A DNA stretch of 17,440 bases from Bacteroidia bacterium. Its GTDB lineage: Bacteria; Bacteroidota; Bacteroidia; Bacteroidales; Azobacteroidaceae. Made by a program: the position numbers and the translations under genes. Location of the stretch: positions 1 through 17,440 of the forward strand of contig BNTW01000055.1 in NCBI GenBank assembly GCA_025996895.1, read 5' to 3'. Of this stretch, positions 9,201 to 15,114 are shown piece by piece. Position 1 is the first letter of the stretch; the number at the start of each line of letters is the position of its first letter. The notes beneath the pieces were generated by a model. The model was not told the origin of the DNA. It worked only from the letters and a program-made list of their open reading frames with translations, and did no database searches.

Positions 9201-9670
9201 CGTGCAAAATCATTTATACTCCGGTTGATAGTCGGCAACAAACGAATTTGTTCGTTGTTGATGTTGGTGGTTGCCCCTGTTTTTTCAGTCGTAAATTTGG
9301 AAGCACTTCCCAACACAACCACTTCGCTCAACGTTTGGTCTTTTTCCGACAAGGTTGCATTCAAAGAATAAATTTCACCTAATTGCAAATAGATGTTATT
9401 CTGGACATAAGTAGCAAATCCCAAATAAGCGATTTCTACTTTGTAAGGGCCACCGGTACGCATACCCTGAATGGTAAAACGACCGTCGCTGTTCGTTACT
9501 GTCCCATAAGTTGTCCCCGACGGCTCATGTACCGCCTTCACCGTTGCGCCGATCAATGTTTCTTTGCCGTCTGTTACTCGTCCGCTGATACTCGAAGTTG
9601 TAACCTGTGCAAACGATAATGTACTCCACATAAGTACCATTGAAACCAAGAAAAGTTTTACTCTTTTCAT
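6278..9670 (-). CDS. Oar-like TonB-dependent outer-membrane receptor
   Basis: This 1130-residue protein starts with a signal peptide (MKRVKLFLVSMVLMWSTLSFA), followed by a carboxypeptidase-regulatory-like domain (about 25-110, SSISGRVTDGKETLIGATV). A TonB plug comes next (about 115-240), including FTVDGARLNNNFG, DAIEEMQVIIAPYDVRQ and GGGINAITKSGTN. The rest is a large beta barrel rich in aromatic strand ends, closing with WKLQVGVRYIFN. It imports or binds a large ligand at the cell surface with TonB energy. The plug is of the Oar-like type rather than SusC/RagA, and no SusD partner lies nearby, so polysaccharide uptake is not indicated. The ligand is unknown. It appears monocistronic with its own promoter. 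Confidence 0.9.
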   Translation of the reverse strand: MKRVKLFLVSMVLMWSTLSFAQVTTSSISGRVTDGKETLIGATVKAVHEPSGTTYGTVTNSDGRFTIQGMRTGGPYKVEIAYLGFATYVQNNIYLQLGEIYSLNATLSEKDQTLSEVVVLGSASKFTTEKTGATTNINNEQIRLLPTINRSINDFARLSPYAGGGNNTFAGRDGRSNNFTVDGARLNNNFGLGNGILPGGGNPISLDAIEEMQVIIAPYDVRQSNFIGGGINAITKSGTNTFKGTAYMYMNNENMRGNTIGDFTPEGERPKEGKTIYGATLGGPIIKDKLFFFGNFEYEKSPEQISDWRASKDGMANSNNFISHARQSDLDEFSRLLKERYGYNTGSSTDFPGGVTNMKFLGRIDWNISNAHKLSLRYNHTQNDNWIEPNGNSSDTGYRLNNTYRMGVDAMSFMNSTYSMRNVVNSFTTELNSHLNDLMSNQLLVTYTDIQDIRGSLSDPFPLIDIMNGDDVAAAGLDPSNAGNFKPYMTAGYELFTWNNGVKNKVFSITDNFTYYLGAHKFTGGVSYEYQSALNSYMRNGTGYYRFKSFSDFKNNAAPEAFALTYGYGGELNPAGKVAFGQLAAYAQDEWNILDNLKLTYGIRLDNTFFLNDIVRNNAIYELDFGGKHVDTGVWPSAKFQFSPRVGFTYDVFGDQTLKVRGGTGLFAGRVPLVFFTNMPQNSGMIQGASNQLYTTYATQTNVDKGEAANVGDVLKRDPRLDQMYVDGKLITNVNQMIETFGLKNTISPEEGTIQSSMAGVDPNFKMPQVWKSSLAVDYQIPVSFPLSVTVEGMFSKYINDVRMLNYNIKDQTAANGYTQFEGPDNRYIYPSTYQYYANTAAYDADHKKNVGVLGVLTNTSEGYGYTGNITLNSEPVKDLNFMAAYTHTASYEMSGMPGDNATSVFQGLPTINGANFNGIQNSQYVTPDRIIASLNYRISYLKDWTSSEIGIFYQGYSPNRYSYTYTSDINGDGINQDLIYIPKTKDEIKWKTPEDADRFWAFLEKDSYLSKHKGEYADAYAAFAPMVHRFDLRFAQNFTVKTGKTKNTLQVSLDILNFGNLLNNKWGVNKQMLPVANQGKILKYEGKDANNIPTYSFFSADDIPEIYTTYNDVTGQTWKLQVGVRYIFN

Positions 9671-9724
9671 ACTTTTACTTTTAAATTAGACACTCTTAAA
9701 TACTCACTTTTTAACAATTCTTGG

Positions 9725-9732
9725 CAAAAGTA
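9725..9732 (-). promoter_or_regulatory. -7 box of the TonB receptor gene
   Basis: On the minus strand the bases read TACTTTTG, matching TAnnTTTG, inside TATACTTTTGCC. The predicted transcript would have a leader of roughly 45-50 nt before the ATG at 9670. No good -33 TTTG is seen about 20 nt upstream. The rest of the 281-nt divergent intergenic region (9671-9951) is AT-rich, and I see no further genes in it. Confidence 0.5.
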
Positions 9733-9900
9733 TATATTTATTTTTACATTGTTGTTACGGTTTCGTTATATCTTTTAAAAAGTTATTAACAATCTTTCTA
9801 CTGCTTTTTAGGGAAATTCATTTTTATCTTGTAAATTGGTCGAAATTAAGTTATACATATTGCGGCAAAAATATGAATTAATATTAAAGTGTGCAAATTT

Positions 9901-9932
9901 TTTCAGTCCTAATCGAACATTTTATATCTTTG
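9901..9932 (+). promoter_or_regulatory. Promoter of the TPR/PD40 gene
   Basis: TATCTTTG at 9925-9932 matches the -7 consensus TAnnTTTG. TTTC at 9901-9904 lies 20 nt upstream as a three-of-four match to the -33 TTTG. Transcription would begin about 13 nt before the ATG at 9952, supporting that ATG rather than an in-frame TTG at 9946. Confidence 0.6.
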
Positions 9933-9951
9933 CACTTTCATTTTATTGGAT

Positions 9952-11247
9952 ATGAGACGCTGGATAAGTTTTTTTGTATTCGTTATTTTTGCCGGTTGCT
10001 ATGTGCAGGCGCAGACGATAGAAGACGCCCGCAAGTTGTTTGCAGAAGGGAAATATGCCGAAGCCGTTCCGCTGTTTGAAACTATCGTGAAATCGACTGC
10101 GAAGAAAACGGCTATCTATAAACCGGAAAGCTACCGCTCGCTGGGCGATTGTTATTATTTTTTATACGAATTTGAAAAATCGGTATTAGCTTATTCGCAA
10201 TGCGCTGATTTGCCGGCTATTACTCCACAGATGGAACGTTCCAAACGAGCGGCACGCATGCTTTCGCGTTGCGAGGACATTCAAATTATCGACAGCGTGA
10301 TTATGAACAAAAACGATTTTTTGAAAACGTATTTTATGAGCAGCGAATGTGGCTCACTGACAGACGAAAACGGCCGGATAAGCTACGAAAATCCGTTGAA
10401 AGACAAACGCTATTTTTCCGCAAAAAATAATAAGAATGGCAAATACCGGTTGTATTCCGAAATCAACTTGCAGGGCATGTGGGAGGACCGGCGCGAATTG
10501 AATTTACCGTCCGATACATCAGCCAACGATAATTATCCGTTTGTGTTGCAGGATGGATTGACGCTTTATTTTGCTTCTACCGGTGAAAATTCGATCGGCG
10601 GCTACGATTTATTTGTTACACGCAGTAATCTGAATAATGATACTTACCTTACACCCAATCAGTTAGGCATGCCGTTTAACTCCATTTTCAACGATTATAT
10701 GCTGGCGATTGACGAAATCCACAACACCGGTTATTTCGCCACCGACCGTTTCCAGCCCGAAGGCAAGGTCGTGATTTATACGTTTATTCCGAACGAACAA
10801 ATCACGCCCATCCAAACCGAAAACGAAAAAACGCTGATTGACCGTGCCAAAATCACGTCTATTCGCGACAGTTGGCCGGCCGGCAAAAATTATAAATCCT
10901 ACCTCGCCGGCATTCGCCAATCGATTGCCAACGAAAATAAAACCGGCACCAACGATTTTTTCTTCGTGCTGAACGACCAAACCGTTTATAACCGTTTGAA
11001 TGATTTCAAAGACGATGGTGCGAAACAGGCTTTTTTGCAATCGGCTGAATTAGAGAAAAACAGAACTAATTTAAAAAAGGAATTAGACGCTTTGCGTTTG
11101 GAATATGCACAAGCGAGTAACGCCAAAAAAGAAACGATGAAAGCCAATATCCTGACCAAAGAAAAACGGCTGGAAGAGCTGGAAAGCAAGTATAAACAGG
11201 CACTTGCGAACGCGCGGAACTTTGAACTGCGGCGGAAGAGAAATTAA
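9952..11247 (+). CDS. Exported TPR / PD40 (WD40-like) repeat protein of unknown function
   Basis: The protein starts at ATG 9952 (MRRWISFF) and is 431 residues long. A hydrophobic N-terminus ends in VIFAGCYVQAQT, which fits either a lipoprotein signal (cysteine after FAG) or a standard signal peptide cut after QAQ. Residues about 20-85 look like tetratricopeptide repeats (DARKLFAEGKYAEAVPLFE, YRSLGDCYYFLYEFEKSVLAY). The middle has PD40/TolB-like blades: LYFASTGENSIGGYDLFVT, then LGMPFNSIFNDYML and GYFATDR. The last 65 residues are a charged coiled coil. Proteins of this type sit in the periplasm or outer membrane of Bacteroidetes as scaffolds. Its 59-nt distance to the sigma factor gene suggests co-transcription. 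Confidence 0.75.
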   Translation: MRRWISFFVFVIFAGCYVQAQTIEDARKLFAEGKYAEAVPLFETIVKSTAKKTAIYKPESYRSLGDCYYFLYEFEKSVLAYSQCADLPAITPQMERSKRAARMLSRCEDIQIIDSVIMNKNDFLKTYFMSSECGSLTDENGRISYENPLKDKRYFSAKNNKNGKYRLYSEINLQGMWEDRRELNLPSDTSANDNYPFVLQDGLTLYFASTGENSIGGYDLFVTRSNLNNDTYLTPNQLGMPFNSIFNDYMLAIDEIHNTGYFATDRFQPEGKVVIYTFIPNEQITPIQTENEKTLIDRAKITSIRDSWPAGKNYKSYLAGIRQSIANENKTGTNDFFFVLNDQTVYNRLNDFKDDGAKQAFLQSAELEKNRTNLKKELDALRLEYAQASNAKKETMKANILTKEKRLEELESKYKQALANARNFELRRKRN

Positions 11248-11306
11248 ATTTCCCCCTGTCATTTTTTTCACTTTCTTGCGACTAATAGAATAAACGCAAT
11301 GGAACG

Positions 11307-11804
11307 ATGAGCAAAATTAGTCAAGCGGAATTGGAAAATGATTTTATCCGAATGATTCGGGAAAATGAGCGGATTATTTACAAAGTCTGCTCGTTCTATA
11401 TTTCCGAATCTTCACCGATGGAAGACCTCTATCAAGAAACAGTGCTTAATCTCTGGAAAAGTTTCCCGAAATTTCGAAACGAAAGCAGTTTTTCGACGTG
11501 GATCTACCGCATAGCGTTGAACAGTTGTATTTCGGGTTTGCGGAAGGAAAACAAGCACCGCCGGCAAGTTCCGCTTTCGCTGTCGGAAGAAATCGCTTTT
11601 GAGCCGGACAGCATGGAAGAGGAAATCCGCGAACTCTATCAATGGATTTACCAACTGAAAACGCTCGAACGCGCGATTATTTTGCTCTGGCTGGAAGAGA
11701 AATCTTACCAGGAAATTGCGGATATTACCGGATTGTCGTTAAGTAATGTGGCCACAAAACTGAAACGCATCAAAGAGAAGTTAAAAACAATGTCGAATCA
11801 GTAA
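11307..11804 (+). CDS. ECF-type RNA polymerase sigma factor
   Basis: This 165-residue protein has sigma-70 region 2 (about 14-85: VCSFYISESSPMEDLYQETVLNLWKSF, then FSTWIYRIALNSCIS) and region 4 (about 110-160: LYQWIYQLKTLERAIILLWLEEKSYQEIADITGLSLSNVATKLKRIKEKL), with no regions 1 or 3; I cite these as landmark stretches by position. It should direct RNA polymerase to a small stress or surface regulon. The start is the ATG at 11307. A three-codon frame (ATG GAA CGA TGA, 11299-11310) overlaps this start, its TGA sharing bases with the sigma ATG. The next gene follows 13 nt downstream and is its likely regulator. Confidence 0.92.
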   Translation: MSKISQAELENDFIRMIRENERIIYKVCSFYISESSPMEDLYQETVLNLWKSFPKFRNESSFSTWIYRIALNSCISGLRKENKHRRQVPLSLSEEIAFEPDSMEEEIRELYQWIYQLKTLERAIILLWLEEKSYQEIADITGLSLSNVATKLKRIKEKLKTMSNQ

Positions 11805-11817
11805 AAAATTGAAAATC

Positions 11818-12414
11818 ATGGAATTAGAAGAATTAAAAAAAGTATGGAACTCATTTGATACGCGCTTGCAACAACAGGAAATGTTGGAAAAAGTGATTTT
11901 GAAAGAATCGTTAGTAAGCAAATCGGACAAAGGTTTGGGCAGAATGATAAACTACGGTTATTTTGGACTTACACTGATCGTTTTTGGGTTATTCGTTTTG
12001 ATTTGGGCTATTTTTTCTTTCACTAACCGTCCTTTGCCTTTACGAATAGGCTTGTATATGACTCTCATTTTTTGTATTTATGGATTAATACAACAAATTA
12101 CCGGTTTATCGAAACTACATAAAATAGACCTTTCTTCTCCCATAAGAGAAAATTTGCAAAGAGTAAGTTCTTACCGTATCTATTATCATAAACAATTCAT
12201 AGTTATGTTATCGAGTGCAGCGATTTTGGTCATTCCGATTATAATATCTCATTTTTTCTTCGTAAAAGCGCAAATATGGCAATGGATTTTCCTGTTTGGT
12301 GCATTGGCGATGGGTGCTGTCGGCAGTTGGTGGGAATATAGACAAATGTATCAAAAAAATATCAATACCATTCAAAAAAGTCTGGAAGAAATGAAGGAAT
12401 TGGAAGAAGAATAA
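11818..12414 (+). CDS. Small membrane protein paired with the ECF sigma factor (putative regulator)
   Basis: I take the ATG at 11818 (MELEELKKVWNSFD), giving 198 residues; an in-frame TTG at 11809 would add three. The N-terminal 45 residues are helical and charged. Four hydrophobic segments follow, near residues 46-69, 77-94, 128-147 and 153-172, and the C-terminus is acidic and helical (EEMKELEEE). The layout, cytoplasmic helix plus membrane bundle directly downstream of an ECF sigma gene, resembles Bacteroidales sigma-linked membrane proteins. There is no zinc-binding anti-sigma (H-x3-C-x2-C) motif, so an anti-sigma role is inference from position. The final base of its TAA stop is also the last base of the minus-strand group II intron. 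Confidence 0.7.
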   Translation: MELEELKKVWNSFDTRLQQQEMLEKVILKESLVSKSDKGLGRMINYGYFGLTLIVFGLFVLIWAIFSFTNRPLPLRIGLYMTLIFCIYGLIQQITGLSKLHKIDLSSPIRENLQRVSSYRIYYHKQFIVMLSSAAILVIPIIISHFFFVKAQIWQWIFLFGALAMGAVGSWWEYRQMYQKNINTIQKSLEEMKELEEE

Positions 12415-12491
12415 TCGGGTAGGAGAAACGGGATTATTTCCCGTTTCGACCTCCCACACCACCGTGCGTACCGTTCGGTACACGGCGGTTC
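12414..12491 (-). ncRNA. Domains V and VI of intron A
   Basis: These 78 nt are identical, in reverse orientation, to 13172-13249. The corresponding branch-point A is at 12420 and the 3' splice site follows 12414. Together the two copies form a perfect inverted repeat bracketing the rest of intron B and the RT C-terminal fragment. Confidence 0.8.
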
Positions 12492-12492
12492 T

Positions 12493-12620
12493 TTAATTTA
12501 CGGGGGCTACTTTGGAATAATAATCGGTAAAGAAAATGTAGCCTGCTCGTTTCAACCGCTCGTTGGAAATAGAGGTACTTTGTATAGGGCTGTTGGCGGT
12601 GTGCCAATAGCCTTTTCTCG
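12493..12620 (-). pseudogene. Displaced C-terminal fragment of the intron A reverse transcriptase
   Basis: On the minus strand, after intron B is removed, the codon split across the junction is A|CG (Thr425), followed by RKGYWHTANSPI, ISNERLKRAGYIFFTDYY and a TAA at 12495-12493. The stretch YANTRKGYW at the rejoined junction is the conserved end of group II maturase domains. Domain V begins only a few bases after this stop. The fragment has no start codon of its own and cannot be made as a natural protein in the present arrangement. Confidence 0.85.
12588..12620 (+). other. Target hairpin and IBS1 of intron B (5' exon)
   Basis: GGCTGTTGGC (12588-12597) pairs with GCCAATAGCC (12603-12612), ten pairs including one G-T, closing a GGTGT loop. 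TTTTCTCG follows and leads directly into the intron. The structure mimics an intrinsic terminator although it lies inside RT coding sequence (antisense). Group IIC introns are known to choose such stem-loops as targets. Confidence 0.7.
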
Positions 12621-13249
12621 GTGTGCCGTGCATGGCAATTAACTTGGTGGTGTAAGTCCACTATGGGGGCAGGTAGTAGCCAACCATTAGCTCAAGGCAA
12701 GGGTGTCCATCGTGAGTTGGAATCTGAAGGAAGCCGGCGGCAAAGTTCCGAACCGATGAACACGAACGACATCAGGCATATCCGGTTGGATGAGTTTGCC
12801 GAACAAAACGAAGTCCTGTTACTACCCGGAAACCGGAGTGTAAATGTCGCGGTTACATGGGATGAAGGTTAATTGTCTTACCACGGGAGGTCTCACAGAC
12901 GTGCGGAGAAGTTTTTTTCAGAAGCACGGCTAACAATCGCTGTGAGAAGTCAGCCAAGACCAAAGTAGCGTATCACGTGCTGATAGGCGAAGGGTCGAAC
13001 CTTGTAGTGAGATAGTAAATGAAAGTTACCGAGCGAGTCATTAGTAATCAGATGCTCTAAAAGAGGCTCCTTACAAAAAGAATAGGACGGAATCCGAAAG
13101 ATATGTAAGAGTGATGTTTCTCAATCGGATAACTGAAAACAACATCCACCAATCGAAAGATGTAAAGCAAGGAACCGCCGTGTACCGAACGGTACGCACG
13201 GTGGTGTGGGAGGTCGAAACGGGAAATAATCCCGTTTCTCCTACCCGAT
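12621..13249 (+). mobile_element. Group II intron B (ORF-less, plus strand), inserted in the RT gene of intron A
   Basis: It begins GTGTGCCGTG and ends CTACCCGAT, 629 nt in all. The first 334 nt align with domain I of intron A (six differences in the first 61 positions), and the last 78 nt are identical to A. The middle (about 12955-13170) is unlike A and has no RT, so B is not a simple deletion of A. Exact removal restores an open RT frame in A, which fixes both boundaries. EBS1 CGAA (12800-12803), in a hairpin loop at 12788-12816, pairs with IBS1 CTCG (12617-12620) at three of four positions. Splicing would need an RT/maturase supplied in trans or self-splicing. Confidence 0.9.
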
Positions 13250-14522
13250 TATTGGCATATTCCCACGCTTTCGCTTTCTTCACCCCCAATTTAATCAGAT
13301 TGGCGAACTTGGTCTTTATCCGTTTCCACTGTTTCCAAATGACCATCCGTAACCGTCGGCGATACCATTCATCTATTTTCTCAAGTGCGCTCTTCATATC
13401 TGCCAACTTATAGTAATTGACCCAGCCACTTATGTAGGTGTTGCCCGTTTCCTTGCGCCATGCGTCGCCCTTTCCGTTGCTGCGAGAGGTGATTTCGCGT
13501 AACCGCGCTTTCATCCTTGACATACTTTTCGGGTGGACGCGCAGGCGGCATTTACCTTTGTACCTGTAAAAACCGTAACCCAAAAACTTCAACTTTGATA
13601 CATGCGCTATCTCCGTCTTGACTTTGTTTACCCGTAGAAACAACTTGCTTTCGATGTAGGGAACTATGTGTTGGAGTGTCCGTTCTGCACTGCGTTTGCT
13701 CTTGCACAGTATCATCATATCGTCTGCATAACGTACAAATGCGTGTCCGCGTGATTCAAGCTCCTTGTCCAACTCGTGCAACATGATGTTCCCCAACAAC
13801 GGACTTAACGGGCTGCCTTGAGGCGTGCCTTGTTCTGTCGGCTCGAACTTCCCACCTACTTCTACGCCTGCTCTCAGGTATTTATGGATGAGCGAGATGA
13901 CTCGCCCGTCCTTGATTGTACGCGACAACACTTCTATCAGTTTACTCTGATTCACTGTGTCAAAGTATTTTTCCAAATCCATATCTACTGCAAAGTCATA
14001 CCCTGCATCAACATAGTTCCGGACTTTCTTCAATGCCTGATGCGCACTGCGTTTCGGGCGAAAGCCGTAGCTGTTGTCCGAAAACTGTTGCTCGTAAATC
14101 GGTGTCAATACTTGATGGATGGCCTGCTGTATCAACCTGTCAATTACCGTCGGGATGCCTAACTTCCGTTTGCCGCCGTCACTCTTGGGTATTTCGACCC
14201 GTTTGACCGCTTGTGGTTGATAGTTCCCGTTCAATACCGATTCCAATAATTCCTCTTTATGTCCTCTCAGATAATCTTTCAGTTCGCTAACTTCCATTTC
14301 ATCTATCCCCCCTACCCCTTTGTTCCGCACCACTTGTTGGTAGGCGGCGTTCAGATTCGAGGGTGAAAGTACATACTCAAGCATATTGCGCTCTCCTTGC
14401 CCCCTTGTGTCTTCCGATTCCGTCATCCAAAGGAAAGTCTGCCCTCCCGCGTAGCTTTCGAGTGCCGCTCTATCCTTTTGCGGACAGGTATCTTCCGATA
14501 TTTTCTGCTTTCTTCCTTTCAT
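13071..14522 (-). CDS. Group II intron reverse transcriptase/maturase, C-terminus replaced by intron B sequence
   Basis: The open frame is 483 residues. It carries the RT fingers-palm (GKRKLGIPTVIDRLIQQAI at about 117-135, SYGFRPKRSAHQA, FAVDMDLEKYFDTV), the active-site YADD at 265-268 and the maturase X domain (YISGWVNYYKLAD near 363-375, IWKQWKRIKTKF). Residues 1-424 are genuine; residues 425-483 are read from the antisense strand of intron B and are not protein-derived. The displaced true C-terminus lies at 12620-12493. The intact ancestor would be 466 residues, without an HNH endonuclease domain. The break is at the end of the X domain, so RT catalysis might survive but maturase function is doubtful. 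It would act on the intron RNA as a ribonucleoprotein. Confidence 0.85.
   Translation of the reverse strand: MKGRKQKISEDTCPQKDRAALESYAGGQTFLWMTESEDTRGQGERNMLEYVLSPSNLNAAYQQVVRNKGVGGIDEMEVSELKDYLRGHKEELLESVLNGNYQPQAVKRVEIPKSDGGKRKLGIPTVIDRLIQQAIHQVLTPIYEQQFSDNSYGFRPKRSAHQALKKVRNYVDAGYDFAVDMDLEKYFDTVNQSKLIEVLSRTIKDGRVISLIHKYLRAGVEVGGKFEPTEQGTPQGSPLSPLLGNIMLHELDKELESRGHAFVRYADDMMILCKSKRSAERTLQHIVPYIESKLFLRVNKVKTEIAHVSKLKFLGYGFYRYKGKCRLRVHPKSMSRMKARLREITSRSNGKGDAWRKETGNTYISGWVNYYKLADMKSALEKIDEWYRRRLRMVIWKQWKRIKTKFANLIKLGVKKAKAWEYANNRVGETGLFPVSTSHTTVRTVRYTAVPCFTSFDWWMLFSVIRLRNITLTYLSDSVLFFL
13172..13249 (+). ncRNA. Domains V and VI of intron B, with branch-point adenosine
   Basis: Domain V: ACCGCCGTG (13174-13182) pairs with CACGGTGGT near 13197-13205, capped by an inner TACC-GAAC-GGTA hairpin. 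The 5' strand would supply a CGC rather than AGC triad, which I recall as a IIC feature. Domain VI: GAAACGGG (13216-13223) pairs with CCCGTTTC (13231-13238). At its base AGG/CCT and GGG/CCC pairs flank an unpaired A at 13243, the seventh base from the 3' end, as expected for the lariat branch point. Confidence 0.8.
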
Positions 14523-14971
14523 TTGGTAACTAAAATTTTATTACACTTCTTAAAGTTCTGCCCTTCAAATCTTCGTGAGACTTCCTATTTTTTTTCTTTC
14601 ACAGGCTCGTATCCGTTTCTACTATGGCTTCTGCTGACTTCTCACAGCGATTGTTAGCCGTGCTTCTGAAAAAACTTCTCCGCACGTCTGTGAGACCTCC
14701 CGTGGTAAGACTATTAACTTTCATCCCATGCAACCGCAACATTTACACTCCGGTTTCCGGGTAGTAATAGGACTTCGTTTTGTATTGCAAACTCGTCCAA
14801 CCAGATATGCCTGATGTTGTTCGTGTTCCTCGGTTCGGAACTTTGCCGCCGGCTTCCTTCAGATTCCACCTCACAATGGACACCCTTGCCTTGAGCTAAT
14901 GGTTGGTTACTACCGACCCCCATAGCGGACTTGCACCACCAAGTTAATTGTCATGCACGGCACACAATAAA

Positions 14972-15003
14972 GGAGATGGCCAAACGGTCATCCCCTTTTT
15001 TTT
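14972..15003 (+). terminator. Intrinsic terminator of the sigma-factor operon, now separated by intron A
   Basis: GGAGATGGCC (14972-14981) pairs with GGTCATCCCC (14986-14995) at nine of ten positions (one G-T, one mismatch), with an AAAC loop and then eight Ts (14996-15003). Read on the minus strand the same hairpin is the 5' exon stem-loop just ahead of intron A, with TTTATT between hairpin and intron. Before the insertion it lay about 7 nt after the stop codon of the membrane protein gene. Confidence 0.8.
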
Positions 15004-15007
15004 ATCA

Positions 15008-15064
15008 GGGAAAATCTACAAACAAGTTATGCGAACTTTTTGAGAATTATTTATAGATTTTCCC
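15008..15064. repeat. 11-bp perfect inverted repeat, 35-nt spacer
   Basis: GGGAAAATCTA (15008-15018) is the exact reverse complement of TAGATTTTCCC (15054-15064). No T run follows on either strand and no open frame lies between. It could be the remains of a small mobile element or a structured RNA end; I cannot assign it. Confidence 0.5.
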
Positions 15065-15080
15065 GATTAGGTGTTTTGTC

Positions 15081-15101
15081 ATTGCGGGATTGACCCGCAA
15101 T
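15081..15101. repeat. REP-like palindrome downstream of the exported-protein gene
   Basis: ATTGCGGG and CCCGCAAT form a perfect 8-bp stem with loop ATTGA. It lies 14 nt beyond the stop of the gene at 15115. It is GC-rich against an AT-rich background and lacks a U tract, so it is more like a repetitive extragenic palindrome than an intrinsic terminator. Similar TTGCGGG-CCCGCAA palindromes are common between genes in several bacterial groups. Confidence 0.5.
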
Positions 15102-15114
15102 CTCCCAATGTCCG

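Larger units (their letters stand above)
12414..14965 (-). mobile_element. Group II intron A (RT-encoding, minus strand), interrupted by intron B
   Basis: On the minus strand the element begins with GTGTG at 14965 and ends with CCCGAT at 12414, matching group II GUGYG...AY ends. Domain I occupies about 14965-14633. The RT frame sits in domain IV, and domains V and VI end the element. Without the 629-nt inner intron its length is 1923 nt. The flanks rejoin to GAATAAATAAAGG, so the neighbour's stop codon and the downstream terminator become contiguous. EBS1 is AATA (14786-14783) in the loop of a hairpin at 14798-14770 and pairs fully with IBS1 TATT (14969-14966) at the 3' end of the 5' exon. 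The 5' exon hairpin and the endonuclease-less RT point to a IIC-like intron; the exact class is uncertain. Confidence 0.88.

Noticed and set aside
6278..9670. SusC member of a polysaccharide-utilisation locus
   Set aside because: The plug is Oar-like, and no SusD, glycoside hydrolase or sulfatase gene lies in the window.
12434..12872. Small open frames on either strand inside the intron ends (12434-12661 minus, 12621-12872 plus, 14714-14923 minus)
   Set aside because: They translate ribozyme domains I, V and VI, appear in both intron copies, and have no start or protein features of their own.
12414..14965. Classical twintron (intron spliced out of an intron)
   Set aside because: The inner intron lies on the opposite strand, so it cannot be spliced from the outer intron's transcript.
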